Assembly: GCA_021299375.1 (NCBI GenBank)
Contig: JAJTGR010000004.1
Coordinates: forward strand, 1 to 64,000
Direction: 5' to 3'
From: Gemmatimonadota bacterium
Lineage (GTDB): Bacteria > Gemmatimonadota > Gemmatimonadetes > Gemmatimonadales > Gemmatimonadaceae
Length of the DNA stretch: 64,000 nt
A model generated the notes under the pieces. The model did no database searches and was not told where the DNA came from. It saw nothing but the letters and a program-made list of their open reading frames with translations. A program made the translations under genes and the position numbers. This document shows positions 46,923-55,581 of the stretch, in pieces (the first letter of the stretch is position 1; the number at the start of each line of letters is the position of its first letter).

Positions 46923-46955
46923 CGCGGGGCGTGATCCTGGTGATCACGCCCCGCG
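46923..46955. terminator. bidirectional terminator hairpin
   Basis: A 14-bp perfect stem: CGCGGGGCGTGATC (46923-46936), loop CTGGT, GATCACGCCCCGCG (46942-46955). It lies between convergent genes. A weak U-rich tail (CTGTCTTTCC) follows on the plus strand. Confidence 0.75.
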
Positions 46956-47015
46956 CTGTCTTTCCGGCGTGGCTCCGCACACGCGGTGCTGACGGACTGC
47001 CCCGCGGTCTGCGCC

Positions 47016-47780
47016 TTACTGCGACCCCTTCTCTAGAGTTGCCAGCAGCGTCTTGGCCCGCGTGTTGTCCGGGTTGGCCTGCAGCGACTCCTTGTACAAG
47101 GCCACCGCCTGCGCCGTGTTCTTGCGGTCCTGCTGCTCGAGCGCCCGGCTCAGCAGCATCATGGACTTGAGCTGGTTGGGCCCCTTGGCCCCCACCGCCG
47201 ACCCTTCCTGGAACCCGCTCGGCACCGCCGGCAGCTTGAGGCCCGTGTTGAGCTTGCTGCCGAGTTGGACCAGCAGCTCAAGCATGGTGTCGGCCTTCCC
47301 CGACACCGACGCCGCGTACTCGAGCTCTGAGGTTTCGGTGTTGATGGCCCGGATGTCCATGCGCATCCGCTCCTTGGAATCGATCACGAAGCTGCCCATG
47401 AGCATGTGCAGCGCGCCGAGCGTCTTCCCGATCCTGGCCGCGGTTTCCTTCTCCACGCGCCCGCTGCCGCCGAGGTTCTGCTCCTCGAGCAGCGCCTGCA
47501 GCCGGTCGCGCTCCACTACCCGGATGTTGGTGTTGGCCGCCAGCTCGGTGATGAGCATCTCGGCCAGCCCCTTGCTGAGCGGGGCATAGTCGGCGTTGTT
47601 GCCGAGGGCGCCGTTGGTGAAGTACATCACGGCGACGGTGGGCTTTCCGCCGGCCGCCGCCTGCGCGGTCGCGTCGGTGGCCAGGAACGGCGCGGTCACC
47701 AGCGGCAGACCAAGCGCGACAGCCCAGGTCCGGCGGGTGCGGCGGGGGAGCAAAGTGAACGGCACGGGGATATTCTCCAT
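47016..47780 (-). CDS. CsgG-like exported protein with C-terminal TPR
   Basis: 254 aa from the ATG at 47780. A signal peptide ends near ATDATAQ. The CsgG/FlgO-like core has VAVMYFTNGALGNN, GLAEMLITELAANTNIRVVERDRL and ALLEEQNLGGSGRVEKETAA. The end is a single TPR-like repeat (ALEQQDRKNTAQAVALYKES). No lipobox cysteine is visible, unlike the related gene at 41950. It is divergent from the kinase gene at the edge of the type VI locus, sharing a 100-bp promoter region. Confidence 0.75.
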   Translation of the reverse strand: MENIPVPFTLLPRRTRRTWAVALGLPLVTAPFLATDATAQAAAGGKPTVAVMYFTNGALGNNADYAPLSKGLAEMLITELAANTNIRVVERDRLQALLEEQNLGGSGRVEKETAARIGKTLGALHMLMGSFVIDSKERMRMDIRAINTETSELEYAASVSGKADTMLELLVQLGSKLNTGLKLPAVPSGFQEGSAVGAKGPNQLKSMMLLSRALEQQDRKNTAQAVALYKESLQANPDNTRAKTLLATLEKGSQ

Positions 47781-47883
47781 GGCGGGGGGTTCCCGGAACA
47801 TACCTCGGCACCCGGATTTCGTTCAGCCCGGCGCGCCCCGGCCCCCCGGCGCCGTCCCTCTCTGCACCGCCCTTCCGACCTGC

Positions 47884-49689
47884 ATGCCCAAAGTCTGTCC
47901 CGTCTGCGGCGTCAGCTACCCCGATTCGAACGCCTTCTGCCCCGCCGACGGCACCACGCTGCGCGCCGCTGACGCCGATGGGGATCTGATCGGGTCGGTC
48001 GTCGCCGATCGCTACCTCGTCACCGATCTGCTGGGTGAAGGCGGCATGGGCAAGGTCTACCTCGCGCGGCATGTGCGCCTGCCGCTGCAGGCGGCCATCA
48101 AGGTGCTGCGCCCGGAGCTGCTCCAGGACCCGGCGGCTGTCGCCCGCTTCAACCGCGAGGCGGCCAACGCCAGCCGCATCGAACATGAGCGCGTGGCGCG
48201 CGTCTTCGACTTCGGCGAGACGAGCGACGGCCTCGTGTACCTCGCCATGGAGTACGTGGCGGGACAGACGCTCAAGGGGCTGCTCGCCACGTCCGGCCCA
48301 CTGCCGCTGCCGCGCACTGCCGCGATCATCCGCCAGGTTGCTGACGGGCTCGATGCCGCCCACCGCATGGGCATCGTGCACCGCGACCTCAAACCGGACA
48401 ACATCCTCGTCACGCAGGACGAAGATGGCTCCGATCGCTGCAAGGTGGTGGACTTCGGCATCGCCAAGGCCATCGGCAGCAACGAGAAGGAATCGGGCCT
48501 CACCCGCACCGGCTTCGTGGTCGGCACGCCGGAGTTCATGAGCCCCGAGCAGCTGCTCGGGGGCGACATCGATCACCGCAGCGACATCTACGCGCTGGCG
48601 CTGGTGGCGTACGAGTGCCTCACGCTCGATATGCCGTTCGACACCAACACCCCCGACCGCGGCATGACCGCGCGTCTGGTGTCGACGCCGCGCCCGCTGC
48701 AGGCGGTCAAGAGCGACGTCGCGTGGCCGCCCGCCCTGCAACGGGTACTCGACCAGGCCCTGGACAAGGATCCGGCCAACCGCACGGTGTCCGCCGGGGC
48801 CTTCGCCAAGGCGTTCGACGGTGCGCTCGCCATCTCGGCGGGCGCGCGCGCGCCCGCCAGCCCGGCAGACGCCGACGAGCCGGTGAACACCCCCGGCGCC
48901 GCCCGCGTCATTGCCGCCGTGCCCAAGGACGAGGTGAAGAAGGAGGTCGTCAACAGCCGCGACGTGATCAAGCGGGGCAAGCCGGCCGCACCGACTCCCC
49001 AGGCGGCAGCGACGCCGGTGGCCGCACCGCGCGTCGACGTGCAGCCGTCACGCCGTGGCTTCAGCTGGCCCCGGCTGCCACTCCCAAGCCTGTCCATGGT
49101 CATCGTGGCCGCGGCTGGGTGGTGGTGGTATACCAAGCAGCGGCCGCCACGCCCGTCGGACATCGACAAGCTGGTGGGCGGAGCCGCCAGCACCGCCGGC
49201 AAGCTGGTGACCGGCGCGCAGGAAGCCGCCAAGACGGTGACGCAGGAGGTCGGCTCGGCGGCCGCAGCGGCCAAGGAGGTCGTTGGGAGCCGCCCCACCG
49301 CCGCACCGGCCGCACCCGCTGCACCGGCCGCGTCCGGGGGGCCGTCGGGCGCTCCCAAGCCCAAGCCGGACACGCCCACTCCCGCCAGGGTCATCTCCCC
49401 CGGCGGCGCCGCAGCCCGTGAAACGCTCGACAGCATCACCAAGGCGCTCGAGAGTACCGACGACGCGGGCGCCCAGGCGGCGGTCGCGACGTTGCGCACC
49501 ATTCTTCTCCGCCTGCCCACGGCGCAGGACAGCACGTGGGCCTACATCCGCATGGCCGAGGCGCACATCGCGCTCGACGAGGTCAAGAACGCCTGTACCG
49601 CGCTGCGCGCGGCGCGCGGCAGCGCCGGCTCGATGATCCAGGCCGACGTGATCAAGCAGTACAGCGGCCAGCTGGGGTGCGCGCAGTAG
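47884..49689 (+). CDS. membrane Ser/Thr protein kinase with zinc-ribbon N-terminus
   Basis: 601 aa. The N-terminus is a zinc-ribbon candidate (CPVCG at 5-9, then FCPADG at about 19). The kinase domain (about 45-310) has a Gly-rich LLGEGGMGKVYLA loop, catalytic Lys 73, HRDLKPDN from 166 and DFG from 190. One membrane helix (LPSLSMVIVAAAGWWWY, about 400) leads to an Ala/Pro-rich and helical periplasmic part. It stands at the start of the T6SS genes, so it may be the PpkA-like kinase that activates secretion. No PppA phosphatase or Fha gene is seen here. Confidence 0.88.
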   Translation: MPKVCPVCGVSYPDSNAFCPADGTTLRAADADGDLIGSVVADRYLVTDLLGEGGMGKVYLARHVRLPLQAAIKVLRPELLQDPAAVARFNREAANASRIEHERVARVFDFGETSDGLVYLAMEYVAGQTLKGLLATSGPLPLPRTAAIIRQVADGLDAAHRMGIVHRDLKPDNILVTQDEDGSDRCKVVDFGIAKAIGSNEKESGLTRTGFVVGTPEFMSPEQLLGGDIDHRSDIYALALVAYECLTLDMPFDTNTPDRGMTARLVSTPRPLQAVKSDVAWPPALQRVLDQALDKDPANRTVSAGAFAKAFDGALAISAGARAPASPADADEPVNTPGAARVIAAVPKDEVKKEVVNSRDVIKRGKPAAPTPQAAATPVAAPRVDVQPSRRGFSWPRLPLPSLSMVIVAAAGWWWYTKQRPPRPSDIDKLVGGAASTAGKLVTGAQEAAKTVTQEVGSAAAAAKEVVGSRPTAAPAAPAAPAASGGPSGAPKPKPDTPTPARVISPGGAAARETLDSITKALESTDDAGAQAAVATLRTILLRLPTAQDSTWAYIRMAEAHIALDEVKNACTALRAARGSAGSMIQADVIKQYSGQLGCAQ

Positions 49690-49716
49690 GCGGCACCCCC
49701 GAGGTCGTTCACACGG

Positions 49717-52700
49717 TCACTTCGTCACCTGCGCCACGCAGCTCATCTGCCCCAGCCAGCCGCGCGTGAGCACGTTGGCCGCTTCGCGCCGCAGCGCCTC
49801 GAACTTCACCACCACCGGCTCGGCGTCCTTGCCGGTAGCGTTCCACGTCACGCTCTGCCCCTCGAACACATCGGCCGACGCCACGAGGCGGAAAATCGCC
49901 CAGTCGCCGACGGCCGTGCGCACCGTGACCGGCTTGTTCTTCTTGAACGTGGCCTGCAGCTGCGCCTCGCGGCCGTTGGTGGCCGGCCACACCACTTCGT
50001 TCTTGAACGACTTCTTGTCGAAGCGCGCTTCCTTGCCGTTGTTCTTGAGCGTGAGCAGCGGTGTGCGCTCGGTGATCACGCCGCTTGCCAGCCACCGCAC
50101 CATCGGCGTCGACGGGTCTTCGGCGAACAGCGCCGCCGACACCTCGGACGCCCGGTTGAAGAAGTCGACGAAGCTTTTCGACAGTTCGACCTTGCCGCCC
50201 GTCTTGGCCACCCACGCGTTCCCCTGCTTTTCGAGGTAGGGCGCCAGCGCCTCCTGCTGGAATACGAACAGCTCGCCCTCGCCGGGCACGAGAATGGCCT
50301 TCACGTCAGCAAGGCTGGCGTCGGCGGTCGCCGTCGGGTTGAACGGAAAGCGGGCCGTGAGCTGCTCCACGCGCGCGCACACCGCGCGCCCTCGTTCGTT
50401 GAGGCGTGCCGCTTCGGCGGCGGCGGCGGCACCACCGCCGCCACCGCCGGCGGCCGGTGCTGCAGCCACCACCTTGCGAGGAGCCTGCACCTTCAAGTTC
50501 ATCGCATCGCGCAGCACCCCCTCCGCCGCTGCAATCGGCTCCTGCAGCAGCTTGTCCACCGCGCTCACCACCGGCGACGACGCCGCGGTGAGCGAGAAGG
50601 TGGCGACGAGCTTCTGCTCCGCCTGCCGCGCCATCCCGGCATTCGACAGCGTCATCTGCGCCGTGCGGCGATAGTCCTCGATCGCCTGCGTATCCGTCAG
50701 CGCTGGCCGATCGGGCACACTGGCCAGCGCCGTGCGCAGGAAACCCAGTCCGCCGATGTACTCCTGGTTCTTTTCCGATACGAACTTGTCGGTGACCGGC
50801 GGCGGCGTGACGGCGTGCACCGGCTGGAACGTCGCCCGTACGACCGAGTCGACATCGGTGTTGGTGGCGACCATGCGGAGCACCTGGAGAATGGGCGACT
50901 GCACACCGCTGAGCTGCTCGAGCTTGGCCGCCGCATCCTTGACATTTGACGGACGTGCCAGCGCCGCTGTCTGCACCACCTGCGCCCACGTGCGCACGTA
51001 ATCGGCGCGATAGCGCTCGCGCAGCGCCGTGGCGATGGCGGCATTGTCGGTCGCGCGCGACGCCTCGGCCGTGCCCACCACCCACGTCTCGCGCTTGGTG
51101 TACTCGTCGATGTTGGCGAGCGCCCGCTGCATGAACGCGTACCCCGCGCTGCTGTAGGCCCCCGCCACCTCGGGAATCGCCGTGAGCACACCGGGCGCCT
51201 GCGGGACCTTCACCGCCTCGGCGCCCTTGTTCGCCGCCGCGATCATGTTCAGGTAGATCTGCTCGACGCCGGCGAACGTGAGCACGAACTCCCGCGTGTG
51301 CTGCAGCGTGTACGCATCCACCCGCTGCGGCAGGGGATTCACCGTCGGCAGCAGGTCGGCGTAGTACGCGAACTGCTTCCGCGCGAGCGCCACCACCGCC
51401 GAGTCGTTGATCGTCCCGCGCCGCCACGTGGACTCGAGCACCGGCGCCAGCACGGCGGCCGAACTGCTGTCGTTCACACTGGTGATGATCACGTAGCTCT
51501 TGAGCCACCCGTACGTGCTCATGTAGTCGCTGCTCGCCGTGGGCGCATCGGGCAGCGCCTTGAGCGAATCGTTGAGCGTGCTCCACGTCTCGGCGAACAG
51601 CTGGCGGCGGAACCCTTCCACCCACACCGGACGCGCCGCGTCCAGCAACGCCGCCCCGCGCCAGAGGCCGAAGCGCAGCCGCAGCGGCGGGCCGGCCGAA
51701 TCCTGCTGGTGCATCGTGTCGAGCAGCGCCCGCAAGTGCTCGAGCTGCGCGAGCCCGCCTTCGCTGGGCATCGTGATGGCTCCCGGCGCCGACTGCACAA
51801 CCGGCAATGCCGCCACCGCGCGCGCCGCCTCGCTCACGCGGGACTGCAGGCCACGGTTGCCGAGCCACGACACGGTCACCGCGAGCAGCAGCAGCGCCGC
51901 CGCACCCATGGCGCCGCCGAGCATGGCACGCCGCGTCCGCTGCACACGCACCCCGCCGCGCGCCACCGACGCGGCGCCGGTGTCGGCAAGGACGACCTCG
52001 CGCAGGAACCGATCGAGAAACACCCACTCCGGCACCTTGCGCGACACCGGCGTGGGCGCGGTGGTTGCCGCTACCGGCGCCGCGCCCAGCGTGAACAGCT
52101 GCGTCGCGTCGGAGCGCCCTGGGGCGGCCGGCGCCGACGCAGCGGACGCCGCAGCCACATCGCTCACCACCACCGGCCGCGCGCCGGTGAAGTAGAACCC
52201 GCGCAGCAGCGGGCTGGCGCCAAGCTGCGTGGGCCGGCACAGCTCCACCAGAAACTGTGACACCGACGCCTGCAGTTTGCGCAATTCGCGCGGCAGTTCG
52301 TACGCGGCATACCGGCGGTCGAGCTGCGCGTCGCGCCCCAGCAGGTCCACCCGGCGCGCCCCCACCCTGTCGGCGATCTCGGCGAACGCCGCGTCGATGC
52401 GCGGCGCGAGGCGTTCGGCGTAGTTGCCCGTGTTCGACGCCGCATCGAACGCGAACGACGCGCCGAGCGGCGCCCGCAGTTCGTCCTTCATGAACACGCT
52501 GATCCACGGCTCGAAGTGCGGCACGCGATCGAGCTTGGTGAACATCACGTACACCGGCAGCGCCAGCCCCAGCTCACGGGCCGCCTCGGCGAGGCGCTGC
52601 CGCAGCGCTTGCGCCAGCTTCGGCAGCTGTTCGCCGTTCCCGCCGGCATAAAACAGATCGCACGGCACGCACACCACAGCGGCGCGCGGTGCGATCTCGC

Positions 52701-53244
52701 CCTGGCCCATGGCGGCGGCCACGCGCGGCGCCCGCAGCGCCTTCACGACCTTGGTGAAGCGCGCGGCGTCCGAGAGGAGACCGCTCGCCAGTTCGGCGAC
52801 CACCGCCTGCTGCATCACCCAGACGTTGGCAGTCTTTGTCGAAGGCGGGACCTCGTTCGCGCCGCGGGGGGCCTCGCCGGCCAGCAGTTCGGGGTCGCCG
52901 CCGGAGCGCGACACCAGCGTGGTCTTGGCGCTCCCCTCGGGGCCCAGCACCAGCACGAGCGGACGTGACCCGAAGCTGCTCCGCGGCAGGCGCGCACGCG
53001 CGGACCCGATGACGAGCAGCACGTCGTCGCCGGGATCGAGCACCGGCTCCTGCTCCTGAGGCCGCAGGTACCACAGAATGGCCCCGGCGGCCACGAGCCC
53101 CAGCAGGATCAGGCCGAGGCGCAGCGCCCAGGTGGACGTCGCATCGAGGGTCAGCGTGCGCTCGAGTACCACGAGCACGACGAGGAACAGGAGGAGCACG
53201 GCGGCGGCGATGAGCCACCGCGTGGCAGGCTTGCGATCCGTCAT
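49717..53244 (-). CDS. tssM: type VI secretion inner-membrane protein TssM (IcmF)
   Basis: 1175 aa from the ATG at 53244 (a GTG lies 6 nt upstream). Two N-terminal helices (about 10-60) precede a cytoplasmic NTPase-like domain. Its P-loop region reads LGPEGSAKTTL, so the Gly before the Lys of a standard Walker A is Ala. A third helix (LGGAMGAAALLLLAVTVSWL, about 445) leads to the large periplasmic part ending in the TssM C-terminal domain. TssM spans the envelope and normally contacts the TssJ lipoprotein, which is absent here. It is followed upstream by tssL and tssK in the same direction. Confidence 0.92.
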   Translation of the reverse strand: MTDRKPATRWLIAAAVLLLFLVVLVVLERTLTLDATSTWALRLGLILLGLVAAGAILWYLRPQEQEPVLDPGDDVLLVIGSARARLPRSSFGSRPLVLVLGPEGSAKTTLVSRSGGDPELLAGEAPRGANEVPPSTKTANVWVMQQAVVAELASGLLSDAARFTKVVKALRAPRVAAAMGQGEIAPRAAVVCVPCDLFYAGGNGEQLPKLAQALRQRLAEAARELGLALPVYVMFTKLDRVPHFEPWISVFMKDELRAPLGASFAFDAASNTGNYAERLAPRIDAAFAEIADRVGARRVDLLGRDAQLDRRYAAYELPRELRKLQASVSQFLVELCRPTQLGASPLLRGFYFTGARPVVVSDVAAASAASAPAAPGRSDATQLFTLGAAPVAATTAPTPVSRKVPEWVFLDRFLREVVLADTGAASVARGGVRVQRTRRAMLGGAMGAAALLLLAVTVSWLGNRGLQSRVSEAARAVAALPVVQSAPGAITMPSEGGLAQLEHLRALLDTMHQQDSAGPPLRLRFGLWRGAALLDAARPVWVEGFRRQLFAETWSTLNDSLKALPDAPTASSDYMSTYGWLKSYVIITSVNDSSSAAVLAPVLESTWRRGTINDSAVVALARKQFAYYADLLPTVNPLPQRVDAYTLQHTREFVLTFAGVEQIYLNMIAAANKGAEAVKVPQAPGVLTAIPEVAGAYSSAGYAFMQRALANIDEYTKRETWVVGTAEASRATDNAAIATALRERYRADYVRTWAQVVQTAALARPSNVKDAAAKLEQLSGVQSPILQVLRMVATNTDVDSVVRATFQPVHAVTPPPVTDKFVSEKNQEYIGGLGFLRTALASVPDRPALTDTQAIEDYRRTAQMTLSNAGMARQAEQKLVATFSLTAASSPVVSAVDKLLQEPIAAAEGVLRDAMNLKVQAPRKVVAAAPAAGGGGGGAAAAAEAARLNERGRAVCARVEQLTARFPFNPTATADASLADVKAILVPGEGELFVFQQEALAPYLEKQGNAWVAKTGGKVELSKSFVDFFNRASEVSAALFAEDPSTPMVRWLASGVITERTPLLTLKNNGKEARFDKKSFKNEVVWPATNGREAQLQATFKKNKPVTVRTAVGDWAIFRLVASADVFEGQSVTWNATGKDAEPVVVKFEALRREAANVLTRGWLGQMSCVAQVTK

Positions 53245-53265
53245 TGGCACGTGTCCGGTTCGCGG

Positions 53266-53973
53266 TTAGCGGGAAGCCGCGGTGCTGGCCGGCGCCAGCG
53301 CGCGCACGGCGTCGGTACCGCTGCGCAGGGTGAAGGCATAGGTGCCCCACAGCACGAACAGCACGATCACGGTGCCGAGGGCGCCAAGGGCCAGCGGTTT
53401 GAGCCATGGGTCACGCGCATCGACCCGGTCGGCGGGAGGCTGCCAATGCGGGGCCAGATCGCCGCCTGCACGAGGCAATCGGCCAAGGCGCTCGGCCACT
53501 CGCATGGTGTAGCCGTGGAGCTGGCCCTGGTCCCCGGTGCCGAATTTGCCCCGGAAGCCCAGCAGCAGGCACAGCTGGTACACCTCGAGCAGCTCAGTGA
53601 GCTCCGGGCTGTCGGGGCGGGCGAGCAACTGGTCGACATGCTGAAAGAACCATTCGCCGCCCATGTGGCCGCCGAAGAGCTCGTCCTGCAACGGGCGCCG
53701 TGCCCAGTCGGCCAGGGCGGGCACGCGCGTGTTGAGCACCGATTCGTCGAGAAACGCCACCACCGCGAAGATCGCCAGACGGGCGTCCTGCGTCGTGAGC
53801 CCCATCGCCAGGGCATCCTGTTCGGCGCGCGCGAGCAGTTGCAGGATCTGGGCGCGGAACGCGGCCGCGTCGGGCACCGCCTGCCGGTCGGCGCGCAGGC
53901 GCACCACCGCAGTCAGCGATTCCTGCAGGGCGCCGGCAAGGCGACCCGCGGCGACGGTCGACGAAACGGTCAC
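53266..53973 (-). CDS. tssL: type VI secretion protein TssL (DotU)
   Basis: 235 aa with a GTG start. The cytoplasmic helical domain has FAVVAFLDESVLNTRV, a WARRPLQDELFGGHMGGEWF segment and LLEVYQLCLLLGFRGKF, all DotU hallmarks. One C-terminal membrane helix (about 190-215) ends the protein. There is no OmpA-like peptidoglycan-binding domain, so anchoring must come from another protein. The gene lies 21 bp upstream of tssM in the transcript. Confidence 0.93.
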   Translation of the reverse strand: MTVSSTVAAGRLAGALQESLTAVVRLRADRQAVPDAAAFRAQILQLLARAEQDALAMGLTTQDARLAIFAVVAFLDESVLNTRVPALADWARRPLQDELFGGHMGGEWFFQHVDQLLARPDSPELTELLEVYQLCLLLGFRGKFGTGDQGQLHGYTMRVAERLGRLPRAGGDLAPHWQPPADRVDARDPWLKPLALGALGTVIVLFVLWGTYAFTLRSGTDAVRALAPASTAASR

Positions 53974-54018
53974 GGCAAACCTCGGGGCGTATGGAGGGGA
54001 CGGCGCGAAGGCCGCCGG

Positions 54019-55419
54019 TTACGTGTGCGGCAGAAGGATGGCCAGCTCGACATAGGCGCCCGGCAGCGCCTCGGGGACATACACGCCCACCTCGCGGCTT
54101 TCCTGCAGCGAGAGCGCGCACGGCCCGGCCAGCGTCAGCTCGAAATACGCCAGGTCGGGCTTGGGGGCGAGTCCGGCGGGTGGCATGGGCAGATGTTCCG
54201 TCGTCAGGCCGTTGAAGGCGCGCCGCACCAGTTCGAGCACGAACTTGGCGGCGCAGGTCTTCGTGAGCCGCTGTACGCGGTCGATCAGGTCCGCCGCCCC
54301 CACGTCGGCTCGCATGGCCAGGAACCAACGGGCGCCCGGTTCGAAGACCCGCGGATCGGTGAGCACCCCCGTGTGCAGCACGTCGCTCACCCGCTGCAGC
54401 GGCAGCACCAGCGCCCGCGAGGAGATCACGACGTCCAGCGAGAGGCGGAGCATGCGCTCGAGCGCATCGAACGTCTCGGTGGGCGTGTCGTGTTCGTACA
54501 GCGGCACGTCGCGCGGGTGACTCGTCATGGAGAAGGTGCACAGCGCCCCCGCCAGCCGGGCCAGCTCGGCGTACAGCCGCTCGGGGTGGGCGCGCCGCGT
54601 CAGCAGCAGGTGCCGCAGCGGGGCGTCGGCCGAGCGCACGGCGTGCAGCAGCCAGCGGGTGGCCAGCTCGTTGCCCACGTACGCCGCCGCACCGCCGGTG
54701 GCGCCGGAGGGGGCCTGCGAAAGCGTGGCCACGAGGGCCGTGCCCTTCGCCTCCAGCAGGCTGACGATCTGGCGCGTGAGTTCGAGCAGACGTTCGCTGG
54801 CGCCGATCTGCAGGGTCGGCGGCACGAAGTCGCGATCGAGCTGGAACTGGCCGCGCCCGTCGCGGCGGATGCGCGCCAACGGTAGCGCGATGAGATCGTC
54901 GGTGAGTTCGTCGTCGAAGAGCAGGCGCAGGTCGCGCGCGGCGAAACGTACCGCCACCGGATCGCCGCCGGTCGATTCATCGGTGAGCACTTCCTCGCGC
55001 ACCCGAAACCGGGTCGGCGCGCTGAACGCATCCTGCGGCACGTTGGCCGCGTCGGGACGCCATGGGGCGAGCGCGAGATACACCACATGCGTATCCCGCG
55101 TCGGGGAGAAGCGCTCGGCCACGGCCACCGGCGCCGGGGCCTCGTCGGCATCGGGGCAATGAAACACCGTGCCATCGGGAAGCACACCGCGGGCCTGGAC
55201 GAGCGCGACGGTGCCGTTGCGCAGGGCCTCCTCGTCCACGGCAATCGACGACAGGCCATGGGCGAACGGCGCCAGCACCGTGATCGTACGCGCCGTCTGT
55301 TCGTCATGGTAGCGGCGCTGCGCCTGGAAGTGCTGGGGCGTCAGGTGCATGCCGTCCTCCCAGACAACCCGGCGCGACGGTGGCGTGGTCAGGCGCACAG
55401 GCAGGACTCCGAGCGACAC
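54019..55419 (-). CDS. tssK: type VI secretion baseplate protein TssK, copy 1
   Basis: 466 aa from a GTG start. TssK is the trimeric baseplate adaptor that binds the membrane complex (TssL/TssM). The TssK start signature is VVWEDGMHLTPQHFQAQRRY (about 18-37); the first 17 residues may be too many. Late motifs are RWFLAMRADVGAADLIDRV and YFELTLAGPCALSLQES. It is transcribed with tssL and tssM. A second, divergent TssK lies 2 kb away. Confidence 0.9.
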   Translation of the reverse strand: MSLGVLPVRLTTPPSRRVVWEDGMHLTPQHFQAQRRYHDEQTARTITVLAPFAHGLSSIAVDEEALRNGTVALVQARGVLPDGTVFHCPDADEAPAPVAVAERFSPTRDTHVVYLALAPWRPDAANVPQDAFSAPTRFRVREEVLTDESTGGDPVAVRFAARDLRLLFDDELTDDLIALPLARIRRDGRGQFQLDRDFVPPTLQIGASERLLELTRQIVSLLEAKGTALVATLSQAPSGATGGAAAYVGNELATRWLLHAVRSADAPLRHLLLTRRAHPERLYAELARLAGALCTFSMTSHPRDVPLYEHDTPTETFDALERMLRLSLDVVISSRALVLPLQRVSDVLHTGVLTDPRVFEPGARWFLAMRADVGAADLIDRVQRLTKTCAAKFVLELVRRAFNGLTTEHLPMPPAGLAPKPDLAYFELTLAGPCALSLQESREVGVYVPEALPGAYVELAILLPHT

Positions 55420-55581
55420 GGCGAGTGGCGAGGACGACGCAGGCGCATGGGGACGGGCGTGGCGGGAACAGCGCGATTGCGCGCGGCAGGCGGCACGTGA
55501 ACAATTGAAGAATACATCCGCGTATCGGTTGTCGCGCCGTTTCCGGCGGCGCCGCGCGCCTCACCCACGGCTTCCTCCCAT

